Shown: positions 57,501 through 64,000, counted from the first letter of the stretch. The stretch: 64,000 nucleotides of DNA from Micromonospora andamanensis (GCF_016863495.1 NZ_BOOZ01000015.1:182326-246325); one strand, 5' to 3'. Translations and numbers: made by a program. Notes: generated by a model from the sequence alone, not told the origin.

Positions 57501-58918
57501 CGGGCATCCGCGAGGCCGCGGTGGTGGCTCGACGCCGCGACGGCACCGACGCCTTCCTGACCGCTTTCCTCGTCGGCGAACCGGCGCGGGTCGATCTCAG
57601 CGACCTGCGTCGGCGGCTGCGGGAGTCGCTGCCCGAGCACCTGGTGCCCACCCACGTCCACTGGCTGCCGGAGATGCCGCTGACTCCGAGCGGTAAACGC
57701 GACGACGGCCGCCTGCGCGAGCTTCCGCTGTCCGTGCGGACCGCGCGGCCCACACCACCCCGCAACCGGCACGAGCGGGTCCTCGCGGAGATCGCCGCCG
57801 AGTTGCTTCACCTGCCGCAGGTCGACGTCGAGCACAACCTGTTCGAGCTGGGCGCCACGTCGCTCACCGCGATGCGCCTGGTCACGCTCATCGAGAAGCG
57901 GTACGGCGTCGCCGTGCCCGTCGCCGCCTTCGTCACCGCCCCGACCGTGTCCAACCTCGCCACGCTGCTGCGGGCCGGCGGCGCCGATCCGGCGTCGGTC
58001 GACCCGGTGGTGCCGATCCGCACCGGTGGTGAGCGACCGCCGCTGTTCCTCGTGCACCCGATCGGCGGCAACGTCCTGTGTTACCTCCCCCTCGCCCGGC
58101 ACCTGCCCCGGGACCAGCCTGTCCACGCACTCCAGGCGGCGGGGATCAGCGCCGGGACGGAGCCGCTACGGTCCGTGCCGGCGCTGGCGGCCAGCTACCT
58201 CGCGGCGATCCGCCGGGTTCAGCCGACCGGGCCGTACAGGATCGGTGGTTGGTCGTTCGGCGGTGTGGTGGCTTTCGAGATGGCCCGGCAGCTCAACCTC
58301 GCGGCCCGCCGGCTCGACGTCGCCGCAGCCGGTCCGGTCGAGCAGTTGATCCTGATCGATCCCATCGCCCGCGGCGGCGACGACCCGGTGCCGGTGACCG
58401 AGGACGTGCTGCTCGACTGGTTCTTCTGGGAGCTGATGCCGCTCGACCTGGACCGGCCGGTGCTGGAGCCGATTCCGTCGAATCTGGCGTCGCCGACGGA
58501 GCGGCTGGACTTCGTCGCCCGCCGGGCCGGCACCGCCGGAGTGCTCCGTCCGGGCGACTCGCCGGCGGCGGTACGGCGGCTGTTCGAGGTGTTCAAGGCC
58601 AACTGGGAGGCGATCATCGCCTACCGTCCCGGGGTCATCGACCAGGACATCACCCTGCTGCGCGCCTCCGATCCGCTGCCGCCCCTGCTCAAACCCATGC
58701 ACGACATCGCCGGGTCGCTGCACCTCGACCCGCGCAACGGATGGGGGGAACTGACCACGGGCCGGATCGACGTGATCGACGTGCCCGGTGACCATCTGGC
58801 CCTGATGGAGCCGCCGCACGTGGTGGACGTGGCCGACCGGATCGCCGAACTGCTGGCCGGCTCGTCCGCCCCAGCGACCGGTCGGACCGGATCCAGCCCG
58901 GTCGGCGGCCGACGATGA
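51554..58918 (+). CDS. Dimodular NRPS, C-A(Ser)-T-C-A(Pro-like)-T-TE
   Basis: The 2454-residue enzyme starts at GTG 51554 behind GGAAAGGTGA. C1 is ~8-430, with active HxxxDG in NAHHLVTDGWS. A1 is ~474-975 (IYTSGSTGDPKGVMVEH) and its pocket residues, read against the EntF pattern (SFDVSVWELF, IHFVPSM, VFASGEEL, NLYGPTEATVDV), give D-V-W-H-F-S-L-V-D, the serine code. T1 is ~1000-1070 (AIGGDSILALR). C2 is ~1105-1530 (FSFHHVLLDGWS). A2 is ~1558-2045 with pocket near D-V-Q-V-I-S-Q-V-V, close to proline-type DVQ...VV domains. T2 has the unusual ELGATSLTAMR. TE is ~2160-2440 with Ser in GGWSFGGVVAFE and His in VPGDHLALM. A C domain at the start implies an acyl starter. An N-acyl-Ser-Pro product released by the TE is the core of pyrrolizidine and brabantamide pathways. 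Confidence 0.95.
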   Translation: MTNSDRTPLTTYQSDIWVASRLSPNLPQFNVCGWEQFVGPVDHGLLLILLRQAIAANDALRLRFDEEDGLPFQWVEPEQAVVEIHDFRGVSDPHQACHSWMARAFSRPFELHRNRMYRVALLRESESVSYAYLNAHHLVTDGWSARLLLRQVCAGYAAAVAGAAPPSARAGAAPGAAVAGTAAPAGRRRSYLDLARDLAGYAGSVQRKRDIEHFRACLDGITPALFANRTTGRYRTARHSFPVRRELIDRIRATGQSPFTVFAAALAVQLGRIHRTEQVVLGVPVLNRSTYAQRQTVGHVANELPVPIAVPGTRTMPELVAELHRTLRSMRAHQRLSRGELLREVIAPHGFRQLYDVTLSWLRWPRPEVIPGVSHRTVGASRVAEQNALAVLVNEYDDGALTVDLDYSCDVFDGDFTVEAFGRYLVTLVGNALDRPDEPLARIPMLTDTELDRVTGAHGDNVVDHPTEATLHSLFEQQAARTPDRVALVVDGTGETLSYADLDARANQVAQALRADGVGRDDRVAILAERGAPLLAGILGILKAGGAYVPIDPDHPPARTRYLLADSGAKVLLTAGAHVARQHTGGDDVPGLTVRSLDTLGSYPRDPVEPLARATDLAYVIYTSGSTGDPKGVMVEHRSVVNRLAWMQRRYPLHAYDVLVQKTPISFDVSVWELFWWAFAGARLVLPRPGAHRDPRTMLTAVARHGVTVIHFVPSMLGPFLDLLTQAPDLRRQADPLRLVFASGEELPARRVDQFHRLFRLPSGADPAAGARLVNLYGPTEATVDVTHHECHPDPDRPTRRVPIGRPIDNVRLYVLGRDDQPQPVGVPGELCVAGVAVARGYLGRAGAGGTAPSAARFVTDPVRGAGRMYRTGDLARWLADGSLDYLGRLDGQVKIRGNRVEPGEVQQVLAGYPGIRDAAVVARTSPGRDIHLVGYYVADADLDPVRLRGHLLRHLPDFMVPAFFDRLDRLPLTPNGKLDVAALPAPVAPSPQGPEQEPRDEVERTLAAIWARVLNLPAVGIHQDYHAIGGDSILALRIRAEAERHGLHFTLADLAEQSTVAALATCARRAAPGEESPAAPAAEGPFTLVSALDRARLGDAEDACPATALQLGLLYHSSEHEAATAYHDVFRYSVRMPWHEEAFRTAYHRLVARHPGLRCAFDVGGFTEPLQIVHARVTGGLDVADLRTLDPAAARAEVLAHMRQRRHHRYAFDKPPLFLFRAHLLPSGVVDLVFSFHHVLLDGWSVATVVGDLFRDYLHLIGAGVEAVVDTAVPGLAAYVVEERRALASTSARRFWADRLDGAELTQLDGFRQYEPPGDDGSPGYVVGLPVGLEQRVRAFAQEHGLPLKSVFLAAYCLTLRLYSGVTDVTVGLVTHGRPERAGAERLAGLFLNTVPLRLRTGHSSWLESIREVHLREQQCQPYRRYPLHAIQHDRGGRPVFELAFNYVHMHVLAPLLNLPTIEPLGFDAWEETNFALLLNVFVHPAEQRISLRIDADRRTFTRAQTDLIGDTYLRILGRIADEPDAAPDFGFLAPATPVLTAGPVTATTGAGGDVVRRLAGHVRRTPDAVAVAAGTRRWTYARLQEEADRIASALVHAGVRPGDLVGIAVGRSPEMIASVYGVVRAGAACLPLDVSYPPERIAAMITQAQPVRVVADRSHARLLGEPGIVLVVEDLLAPSRVVTPAPLPRSRPDDLLYVLFTSGSTGVPKAVAMSHAAFDNHQVWQTETASAAAGGVTLQFAPLSFDVSFQEIFTTISAGGRLQMVEERQRRDSSELLRLLDRESVERVVLPYVVLQQLAEAAVTLGIHPRALRVVISSGEQLRVTDEIRRFVAALPAGAVLENQYGPTETHVVTAYPMTGDPQRFPNLPPIGSAVRGVTLYLLDERMRPVPTGVAGELYLGGVQVARGYHRQPGLTGQRFVPNPFGPPGERIYRTGDLARVLPSGDLVWLARTDTQTKIRGFRVEPLETEIAIMKLAAHHPGIREAAVVARRRDGTDAFLTAFLVGEPARVDLSDLRRRLRESLPEHLVPTHVHWLPEMPLTPSGKRDDGRLRELPLSVRTARPTPPRNRHERVLAEIAAELLHLPQVDVEHNLFELGATSLTAMRLVTLIEKRYGVAVPVAAFVTAPTVSNLATLLRAGGADPASVDPVVPIRTGGERPPLFLVHPIGGNVLCYLPLARHLPRDQPVHALQAAGISAGTEPLRSVPALAASYLAAIRRVQPTGPYRIGGWSFGGVVAFEMARQLNLAARRLDVAAAGPVEQLILIDPIARGGDDPVPVTEDVLLDWFFWELMPLDLDRPVLEPIPSNLASPTERLDFVARRAGTAGVLRPGDSPAAVRRLFEVFKANWEAIIAYRPGVIDQDITLLRASDPLPPLLKPMHDIAGSLHLDPRNGWGELTTGRIDVIDVPGDHLALMEPPHVVDVADRIAELLAGSSAPATGRTGSSPVGGRR

Positions 58919-60129
58919 CGGCGGCGGGAAACGGGGCCCGCGGTCCGGCCCGGCGGCGTACCAAGGCACTCATCATCGGCGCGGGCATCGGCGGGTTGAC
59001 GGCAGCCGCCACCCTGCGTCGCGTCGGTGTCGATGTGGAGATCTACGAGGGCGCCGATGACCTGCGGCCGGGCGGATCGGCGCTGTCGCTGAGCGCCAAC
59101 GCACGCGTCGCGCTGCGCACCCTCGACCTTGACCTCGACGTGGAGCGGCGGGGCCGGGTCTACCCGGCGCTGCGGCTGTGCACCGCCACCGGCGAGCCGA
59201 TCAGGACCGTGCCGTTCGCGCGGCTCGGCGAGCGACTCGGGGCGCATAACGTCGCCATCCATCGCGCCGAGCTGCATCAGGCGCTGCTCGCCGCCGCCGG
59301 CGACCCGCAGGTGCGGCTCGGCGCCACGGCCCGGCGGTTCCAGGTGGCCGGTGATCGCGTCCGGGTCGAGTTCCACGATGGGCGGACCGCCGAGGGTGAC
59401 CTGCTCATCGGTGCCGACGGATTCCATTCGGCCGTGCGCCGGCAGCTGGCCGGACCGGAGGTGCCCCGCGAGCCCGGCTACGTCTGCTGGCTCGCGACTG
59501 TCGCGCTGCGGCACCCGAGGATCCGGGACGGCTACGCCGCCCACTACTGGGGACGGGGCCAGCGGTTCGGCCTGGTACAGCTCGACGGCGACCGGGTCTA
59601 CTGGTGGGGCACGTTGAACATGGCGGCGGCCGTGGCCCGCGACTGGCGCGGCGGCAAGGCCGAGATCGAACGGGCGTACGCCGGCTGGGCCGAGGAGGTT
59701 CGGGCCGCTGTCGCGCAGACGCCGGAGTCGGCGATCATCAGCGTGCCGGCCCGGGACCGGCCGTTCCTCGAACGGTGGGGCGACGGGCCGGTGACGCTGC
59801 TCGGCGACGCGGCGCACCCGATGTTGCCGAGCCTCGGCCAGGGCGCGGCGCTGGCCATCGAGGACGCCGTCGTGCTCGCCCACTGCCTACGGCAGGCGGC
59901 CGACAGGTCCACGGCCCTGCGTCGCTACGAGACCGCACGCCGCGAGCGGACCCGCTGGATGGTCCGGGAAGCCCACTCGCTCAGCCGGGTCGAGCAGTTG
60001 GCCCACCCGCTCGCCGACCTGGCCCGTCGCCTCTATCTACGCTGGCTGCCCGACCGTCTCCTCGACCGCCGCAACGAGGTCGCACTCACCTTCCCCGGTG
60101 TCCCGGAACCGACGGTGACAGCACGATGA
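58915..60129 (+). CDS. FAD-dependent monooxygenase, candidate ring-modifying Baeyer-Villiger-type enzyme
   Basis: The 404-residue protein is a group A flavin monooxygenase. It has the dinucleotide motif LIIGAGIGGLTAAATLRRVG, the DG motif GDLLIGADGFHSAVRRQLA and the GD motif VTLLGDAAHPMLPSLGQGAA with LAIEDAVVLAHCL. It overlaps the NRPS stop (ATGA). In pyrrolizixenamide, legonmycin and brabantamide pathways, an enzyme of this class next to a Ser/Thr-Pro NRPS oxidises the bicyclic TE product and remodels the ring. Assigning that role here rests on the neighbourhood. Simple aromatic or enol hydroxylation is the alternative. Confidence 0.92.
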   Translation: MTAAGNGARGPARRRTKALIIGAGIGGLTAAATLRRVGVDVEIYEGADDLRPGGSALSLSANARVALRTLDLDLDVERRGRVYPALRLCTATGEPIRTVPFARLGERLGAHNVAIHRAELHQALLAAAGDPQVRLGATARRFQVAGDRVRVEFHDGRTAEGDLLIGADGFHSAVRRQLAGPEVPREPGYVCWLATVALRHPRIRDGYAAHYWGRGQRFGLVQLDGDRVYWWGTLNMAAAVARDWRGGKAEIERAYAGWAEEVRAAVAQTPESAIISVPARDRPFLERWGDGPVTLLGDAAHPMLPSLGQGAALAIEDAVVLAHCLRQAADRSTALRRYETARRERTRWMVREAHSLSRVEQLAHPLADLARRLYLRWLPDRLLDRRNEVALTFPGVPEPTVTAR

Positions 60130-61532
60130 TCGCCCCGACCGAGGTACGGCGGGCGTTGAGCCCGCTCGAACGCTGGTACTGGATCGCCGACCAGGTGTCA
60201 CCGCTCAACGTCGTCGCCCGCGTCCGGGTACGCGGTCCGCTGCCGGCCGCGCTGCTCCGCGCCGCGTTGCACCGCCTGCGCCGACGGCATCCGCTGTTGC
60301 GGGTGGCGATCGCCACCGACCCGGACGGGCGAGCCCCCCGGTTCGTGCCGACCGGACAGCCGATACCGCTGCACCAGGTGCGCGACGACGAACCGGAGTC
60401 GGCGGATGCCGCACCGGGCCGTGAGACAGGCTGGGTACGGCGGGTCAACGACCACGAACTTGTCGACCGGATCGACTGGCGCAGCGGCCCGCTGTGCCGG
60501 GCCGTGATGCTCACCCGGTCCCCCACCGCCGGCGGGCCTGACGACGAGGTGCACGATCTGCTGCTGACCATGCCGCACTGCGTGGCCGACGGCACGACAG
60601 TGCTGTCCCTGCTGCGGCAGTGGATCGAACTGGCCGGCCAGGCGTGCTCCCCCGGCCCGTCAGAGCTTGCGGCGGACACGTCTGAGCCTGCGCTGCCCGC
60701 CTGCGAGGCGATGTTCCCCCGCCGGTACCGGGGCATGGCCGGCACGCTGCGGCTGCGGTGGCTGCTGGCCCGGGAGCTGTACCGCGTGCACCGGCACCGC
60801 CCGGCCCGGGTCGCGCCGAGCCGCTTCGTGCCATTCACCGAGCGGCGTACCCGGCTGGTCGCCCGCAGCCTCACCGCGGAGCAGGTCGAGGCACTGGTGG
60901 CGGCCTGTCGCGGGGAGGGGACCACTGTGCACGGTGCGCTCGCCGCCGCGATGGTGCTGGCCGTCGCCGCTGAGGCCGGCTCGCCGGGACACGTGACGAT
61001 CGGTTCCCCGGTCACCTTCCGCGACACGCTGGAGCCCGCCGTGTCCGAACGGGCCGTGGGCGCGTACGTCGCCACCGTGCCGACCGTCGTCAGATACCGT
61101 CCAGGGCTGTCTCTCTGGCAGCTCGCCCGCTCGATAAGCGACGACCTCGCGGTCCGTCGCCGGGCGGGCAGCCACTTCGCCATTGTCGACCTGGTCGGCC
61201 TCACCGGTCCGGAGTCGGTCGCCGCCAGCGGTCGGTTCATCGAGATGATGGAACGCAGCGGTCCGGTGAACCTGTGCCTGTCCAACATCGGCAGGTACGA
61301 CTTCCCCGCCCGGATCGGGCCGTGGCGGCTCTCCGGCGCCCAGTTCGTCGCCGGCCTGTCCGTGTGCGGCTACCTCGTGTCCACTGCGAACACCAGTCAC
61401 GGCCGGCTGTCCTGGAACTTCACATATGTGCCCGACGCGTTGCCCGAGCAACGGGCGGCCAGCCTGGTGCAGGCGAGCGTCGACGCGGTGCTCGCCACGA
61501 TCGGCTGCCGGCCGGCGGGGAGCCGACAGTGA
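60126..61532 (+). CDS. Stand-alone condensation/PapA-like acyltransferase
   Basis: The 468-residue protein has the condensation-superfamily HxxxDG motif in LTMPHCVADGTTVLSL. The N-terminal ALSPLERWYWIADQVSPLNV and late VGAYVATVPTVVRYRPGLSL and NLCLSNIGRYDFP also fit PapA5/wax-synthase-like acyltransferases, which use a CoA- or carrier-bound acyl donor to acylate a hydroxyl or amine. It starts at ATG 60126, overlapping the monooxygenase stop. It may esterify a hydroxyl or sugar on the product. No fatty acyl-AMP ligase is seen nearby, so acyl-CoA is the probable donor. Confidence 0.85.
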   Translation: MIAPTEVRRALSPLERWYWIADQVSPLNVVARVRVRGPLPAALLRAALHRLRRRHPLLRVAIATDPDGRAPRFVPTGQPIPLHQVRDDEPESADAAPGRETGWVRRVNDHELVDRIDWRSGPLCRAVMLTRSPTAGGPDDEVHDLLLTMPHCVADGTTVLSLLRQWIELAGQACSPGPSELAADTSEPALPACEAMFPRRYRGMAGTLRLRWLLARELYRVHRHRPARVAPSRFVPFTERRTRLVARSLTAEQVEALVAACRGEGTTVHGALAAAMVLAVAAEAGSPGHVTIGSPVTFRDTLEPAVSERAVGAYVATVPTVVRYRPGLSLWQLARSISDDLAVRRRAGSHFAIVDLVGLTGPESVAASGRFIEMMERSGPVNLCLSNIGRYDFPARIGPWRLSGAQFVAGLSVCGYLVSTANTSHGRLSWNFTYVPDALPEQRAASLVQASVDAVLATIGCRPAGSRQ

Positions 61533-62419
61533 TCCGGCGGGCAGGGCGGATCACGCCTGTGGGTCGCACCGTGGTGGTCACCGGGGCGTCGTCCGGTCTC
61601 GGCCGGCACGCGGCACTGCACCTGGAACGGATCGGTTTCCAGGTCTTCGCCGGGGTACGCGCCACGGCCGACGGCGAGCGGCTGCTCGCGGGGTCCTCGG
61701 CCGGCCGACTGCATCCGCTGCGCGTCGACGTGACCGAGCCGGACCAGATCCGGCAGGCGGTGGACGAGGTGGCCGGGCGGCTCGGCGACACCGGGCTCTG
61801 GGGCCTGGTGAACAATGCCGGCGTCGCCCAACCCGGCCCGTTGGAGTGTCTGTCCGGTGAGCAGCTCCGGCGGCAGTTGGAAACGAACGTGATAGGGCAG
61901 GTCGAGACGATTCAGGGGTACCTGCCCCTGCTGCGGGCGGCCCGGGGCCGGATCGTGAACGTCACCTCGGGACTCGGCCGGGTCGCGCTGCCGTACCTGG
62001 GCGCGTACGCGGCGGCACAGTTCGCGAAGGAGGCGATCAGCGACAGCCTGCGGCGCGAGTTACGGCCGTTCGGTGTCACGGTCTCGGTGGTACAGCCGGG
62101 TGCGATCCGTACGCCGATCTGGGCGAAGATCGACCGGTCCGGTGCGGAACTCATCGACGGTGTGCCGGAGCCGACCGCGTCGTTGTACCGGGATCCGTTC
62201 CGGGCCTTCCTGCGCCGCAACGCGCGCCAGGTGCAGCGCAGCAGGACCACGTCCCAGCAGTACGCCCGGACGGTGGCCCGCGCCCTCACCGCGGCTCGGC
62301 CGAGGACCCGGTACCCGGTCGGCCCGGACGTGCGTCTCGCGAGTCTGGCGGCCCGGCTGTTGCCGGACAGCCTGATCGATCGGAACCTCGCCGCGCTCGT
62401 CCGGCCCCGCGATGGCTGA
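61529..62419 (+). CDS. Short-chain dehydrogenase-like protein with Gln in place of the catalytic Lys
   Basis: The 296-residue protein has the SDR cofactor motif VVVTGASSGLGRHAAL, the structural LVNNAGVAQPGP and Ser in IVNVTSGLGRV. The active-site YxxxK is changed: GAYAAAQFAKE reads Tyr-Ala-Ala-Ala-Gln, so the lysine that holds the cofactor ribose and lowers the Tyr pKa is missing; a Lys occurs three residues later. It is GTG-started, overlapping the previous stop. The C-terminal ~70 residues (LRRNARQVQRSRTTSQQYAR) resemble retinol-dehydrogenase-type SDRs. It may reduce or oxidise a ketone/alcohol of the product weakly, or be non-redox. Confidence 0.88.
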   Translation: MIRRAGRITPVGRTVVVTGASSGLGRHAALHLERIGFQVFAGVRATADGERLLAGSSAGRLHPLRVDVTEPDQIRQAVDEVAGRLGDTGLWGLVNNAGVAQPGPLECLSGEQLRRQLETNVIGQVETIQGYLPLLRAARGRIVNVTSGLGRVALPYLGAYAAAQFAKEAISDSLRRELRPFGVTVSVVQPGAIRTPIWAKIDRSGAELIDGVPEPTASLYRDPFRAFLRRNARQVQRSRTTSQQYARTVARALTAARPRTRYPVGPDVRLASLAARLLPDSLIDRNLAALVRPRDG

Positions 62420-62492
62420 CCCCACCACCTCGGAGCCGAGCATTTCCGGCCCGAACCTGATCCGCGACTACCGACATCGAGAGGTGACCACC

Positions 62493-62978
62493 GTGGAGAC
62501 CGATCAGCAGAGCCGGGCGCGCTCGCAGGCGCTCTTCGCCCGCAATCTCGACTACATAAGCGAGGGACGGATCCGCGAATGGGTGGAGCTGTTCGACCCG
62601 GACGGGGTGCTGGAGTTCCCGTACCCGCCACCGGGCGTCGCGCCCCGGTTCGTCGGGCATAACGAGTTGTACGAACACATGAAGGAATTCCCGAAGCAGT
62701 TCGATGTCCGCTTCTCCGGCCTGGTCTTCCACGAGACCACCGATCCCGATCTGGTCATCGCCGAGTTCGTGGGCCACGGCCGGGGTGTGGTCACCAGACG
62801 ACAGTTCCATCAGGTCTACATCTCGGTGGTCCGTTTCCGGAACGGCAGGATCGTCCACTTCCGGGACTTCTGGAATCCACTGGTGACGATCCGCACCGCC
62901 GCCACTGTCGGCCACGTGTGGCGCGGTCTCGTCGACCTGGTGCGGAAACGGCGACCGGTATCGTCACGTCACCCGTGA
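62493..62978 (+). CDS. PhzA/B-like SnoaL-fold (NTF2-like) protein
   Basis: The ~161-residue protein is a single NTF2-like cone (LDYISEGRIREWVELFDPDG, LEFPYPPPGVAPRFVGHNEL, DLVIAEFVGHGRGVVT, VYISVVRFRNGRIVHFRDFW then NPLVTIRTA). The GHGR segment and the RDFWNP ending match the PhzA/B subgroup of phenazine enzymes, which catalyse imine condensation, rather than polyketide cyclases. The GTG at 62493 is preferred because GAGAGGTGA precedes it; ATG 62412, overlapping the SDR, would add 27 residues. It is the last gene of the NRPS operon. Acid/base catalysis on a ketone, imine or ring closure of the product is plausible but unproven. Confidence 0.8.
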   Translation: METDQQSRARSQALFARNLDYISEGRIREWVELFDPDGVLEFPYPPPGVAPRFVGHNELYEHMKEFPKQFDVRFSGLVFHETTDPDLVIAEFVGHGRGVVTRRQFHQVYISVVRFRNGRIVHFRDFWNPLVTIRTAATVGHVWRGLVDLVRKRRPVSSRHP

Positions 62979-63022
62979 GGTGGCCGGGTCGGAGTCGCCG
63001 TGCCGAGAGTTGGCAGGGCGAG

Positions 63023-63058
63023 GCGTGGTCCGGACACCCGGAGGTGTCCGGACCACGC
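63023..63058. terminator. Bidirectional hairpin closing the biosynthetic cluster
   Basis: A perfect 16-bp stem (GCGTGGTCCGGACACC with its complement) around the loop CGGA lies between the last cluster gene and the convergent GH62 gene, nine bases past the GH62 stop. Confidence 0.82.
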
Positions 63059-63066
63059 GCGCCCGC

Positions 63067-64000
63067 TCAGCGTTGCAGAGTGAGCAGGCCGGGACGGTAC
63101 GGCAGCAGGCCGTAGTCACCGCCGGAGTTGGGTGACCGTCCCTGGTAGAGCAGTTGCAGGTTGCAGGGGTCCACGGTCATCGTCTGGTCGGCGTTGGACC
63201 GGATGAGTTCGCCGTGGCTGATGTCGTTGGTCCAGGTGGCGCCGCTGTTGGCCTTACCGGCGAACGGGTTGCTCTCGCTGGTGGCCTGCGGGGTCCACGA
63301 CCCGCCCAGGCTGGTCGCGGTGAACGACCGGAAGTAGCGGCCCTGCGAACCGATCGCCTCGACGAGCATCAGGTACCGCTGCTGGCCCTGGAGCTTGTAC
63401 ACCTGCACACCTTCGAACAGGTTGTTCGTGGTGTCGGTCATGATCGTGGTGTAGTTCGACCCGAAGCTGCCCGGGAAGTTGCCGATCGGCATGCTGGCCC
63501 GGTAGATGCGGCCGTTGTCACCGGCGAAGAACAGATACATGTTCTGGTCATCGCCGATGAGTGCCTGGTCGATCGGGCCCGTACCCGAGTTGGAGATGCT
63601 TCCGGTGAACAGCGTCTGGTGCGCCGACCAGCTGTTCACGTTCGTCGGGTTCGTCGACGTCCGGTAGGAGAACGCCGGACCACCCCACTGGTACGCCAAC
63701 ACCCAGATGTTGCGCGGTGCGAAGTAGAACAACGACGGCGCGACAGCCGAGAACGGCATCGCGTTCTGGCTGGCCGAACCCATCTGGTTCCAGTTCGAGA
63801 ACAGCCCGAAGTTCATCGAACCCCACGACGTACCGAAGTCGTGCGTGGTGGCGTACACCAGGTGCTGACCGTTGTACGGCGCGTGCGTGAAGTCCTTCAA
63901 CGACACCCAACCCGACCTCGGCTGCGCCAACGCTCCGGTGGACGACCACCGGTACGACGACGGCAGGTTGCAGGTGCCGGTCGGCGGCGGCGTCGTTGGC
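63067..64000 (-). CDS. GH62 alpha-L-arabinofuranosidase, N-terminus off the window
   Basis: The frame is open to the window edge and begins with a linker (PTTPPPTG) and the GH62 start [20 protein letters not shown]. The five-bladed propeller follows: [20 protein letters not shown] (first catalytic Asp region), [58 protein letters not shown] (Glu), and [22 protein letters not shown]62 enzymes remove arabinose from arabinoxylan outside the cell. The Pro-Thr linker implies an upstream carbohydrate-binding module in the missing part. It fits the xylanase at 19-22 kb functionally. Confidence 0.93.
   Translation of the reverse strand, partial: PTTPPPTGTCNLPSSYRWSSTGALAQPRSGWVSLKDFTHAPYNGQHLVYATTHDFGTSWGSMNFGLFSNWNQMGSASQNAMPFSAVAPSLFYFAPRNIWVLAYQWGGPAFSYRTSTNPTNVNSWSAHQTLFTGSISNSGTGPIDQALIGDDQNMYLFFAGDNGRIYRASMPIGNFPGSFGSNYTTIMTDTTNNLFEGVQVYKLQGQQRYLMLVEAIGSQGRYFRSFTATSLGGSWTPQATSESNPFAGKANSGATWTNDISHGELIRSNADQTMTVDPCNLQLLYQGRSPNSGGDYGLLPYRPGLLTLQR

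Overview
The window is chromosomal DNA from a high-G+C actinobacterium. The codon usage, GTG/TTG starts, abundant ATGA/GTGA gene overlaps, leaderless promoters and gene content (xylanase, chitinase, Cip1-like and GH62 proteins, FurA-KatG, a DUF574-type methyltransferase) fit a soil Micromonosporaceae such as Micromonospora. This assignment is inferred from gene content, not proven. I see no rRNA, tRNA, CRISPR array, insertion sequence or prophage.

Layout. 1-5.4 kb: a partial secreted protein, a frameshifted DinB/DUF664 gene, a DUF305 protein, a secreted LVIVD-repeat protein and a GH18 chitinase. 5.4-8.8 kb: a LuxR-type two-component pair divergent from a two-gene ABC exporter, with a candidate operator between them. 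8.8-18.9 kb: housekeeping and resistance genes. These are a NYN-LOTUS RNA-binding protein, an MTA/SAH nucleosidase, a TetR-ATPase-permease exporter locus, a GNAT enzyme, an ABC-F ATPase with a leader peptide and attenuator-like hairpin, an amino acid permease and a GlxA-type regulator. 19.1-22.5 kb: a very large modular GH10 xylanase. 22.7-25.9 kb: a copper-handling operon (YcnI-like, CopC-CopD-YtkA-like, YcnI-like). 25.9-33.1 kb: a sugar-utilisation locus with a Tat-exported GH43-like protein divergent from an operon of LacI regulator, FAD oxidoreductase, sugar-binding lipoprotein and two permeases. Two matching LacI-type operators lie between them. 33.2-36 kb: furA-katG. 36-48.4 kb: mixed genes, including an XRE regulator divergent from a methionine aminopeptidase, a frameshifted nucleotidyltransferase, a CDP-diacylglycerol pyrophosphatase-like protein, a Cip1-like secreted protein with a CebR-like box, a secreted S1 protease and a GNAT.

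48.4-63.0 kb is a compact biosynthetic gene cluster. A P450 and a glycosyltransferase are divergent from an NRPS operon whose genes overlap: NRPS (C-A-T-C-A-T-TE), FAD monooxygenase, PapA/condensation-like acyltransferase, SDR and PhzA/B-like protein. The first adenylation domain reads as serine-specific and the second belongs to the proline-like DVQ...VV group. Serine-proline dimodular NRPS plus FAD monooxygenase is the core of bacterial pyrrolizidine and bicyclic carbamate pathways (pyrrolizixenamide, legonmycin, brabantamide). The glycosyltransferase recalls brabantamide. The extra P450, acyltransferase, SDR and PhzB-like genes suggest an undescribed decorated member. The cluster ends at a strong hairpin, followed by a partial GH62 arabinofuranosidase running off the window.

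Two genes (635-1139 and 39682-40364) carry small indels that break otherwise good proteins. These may be real pseudogenes or assembly errors.
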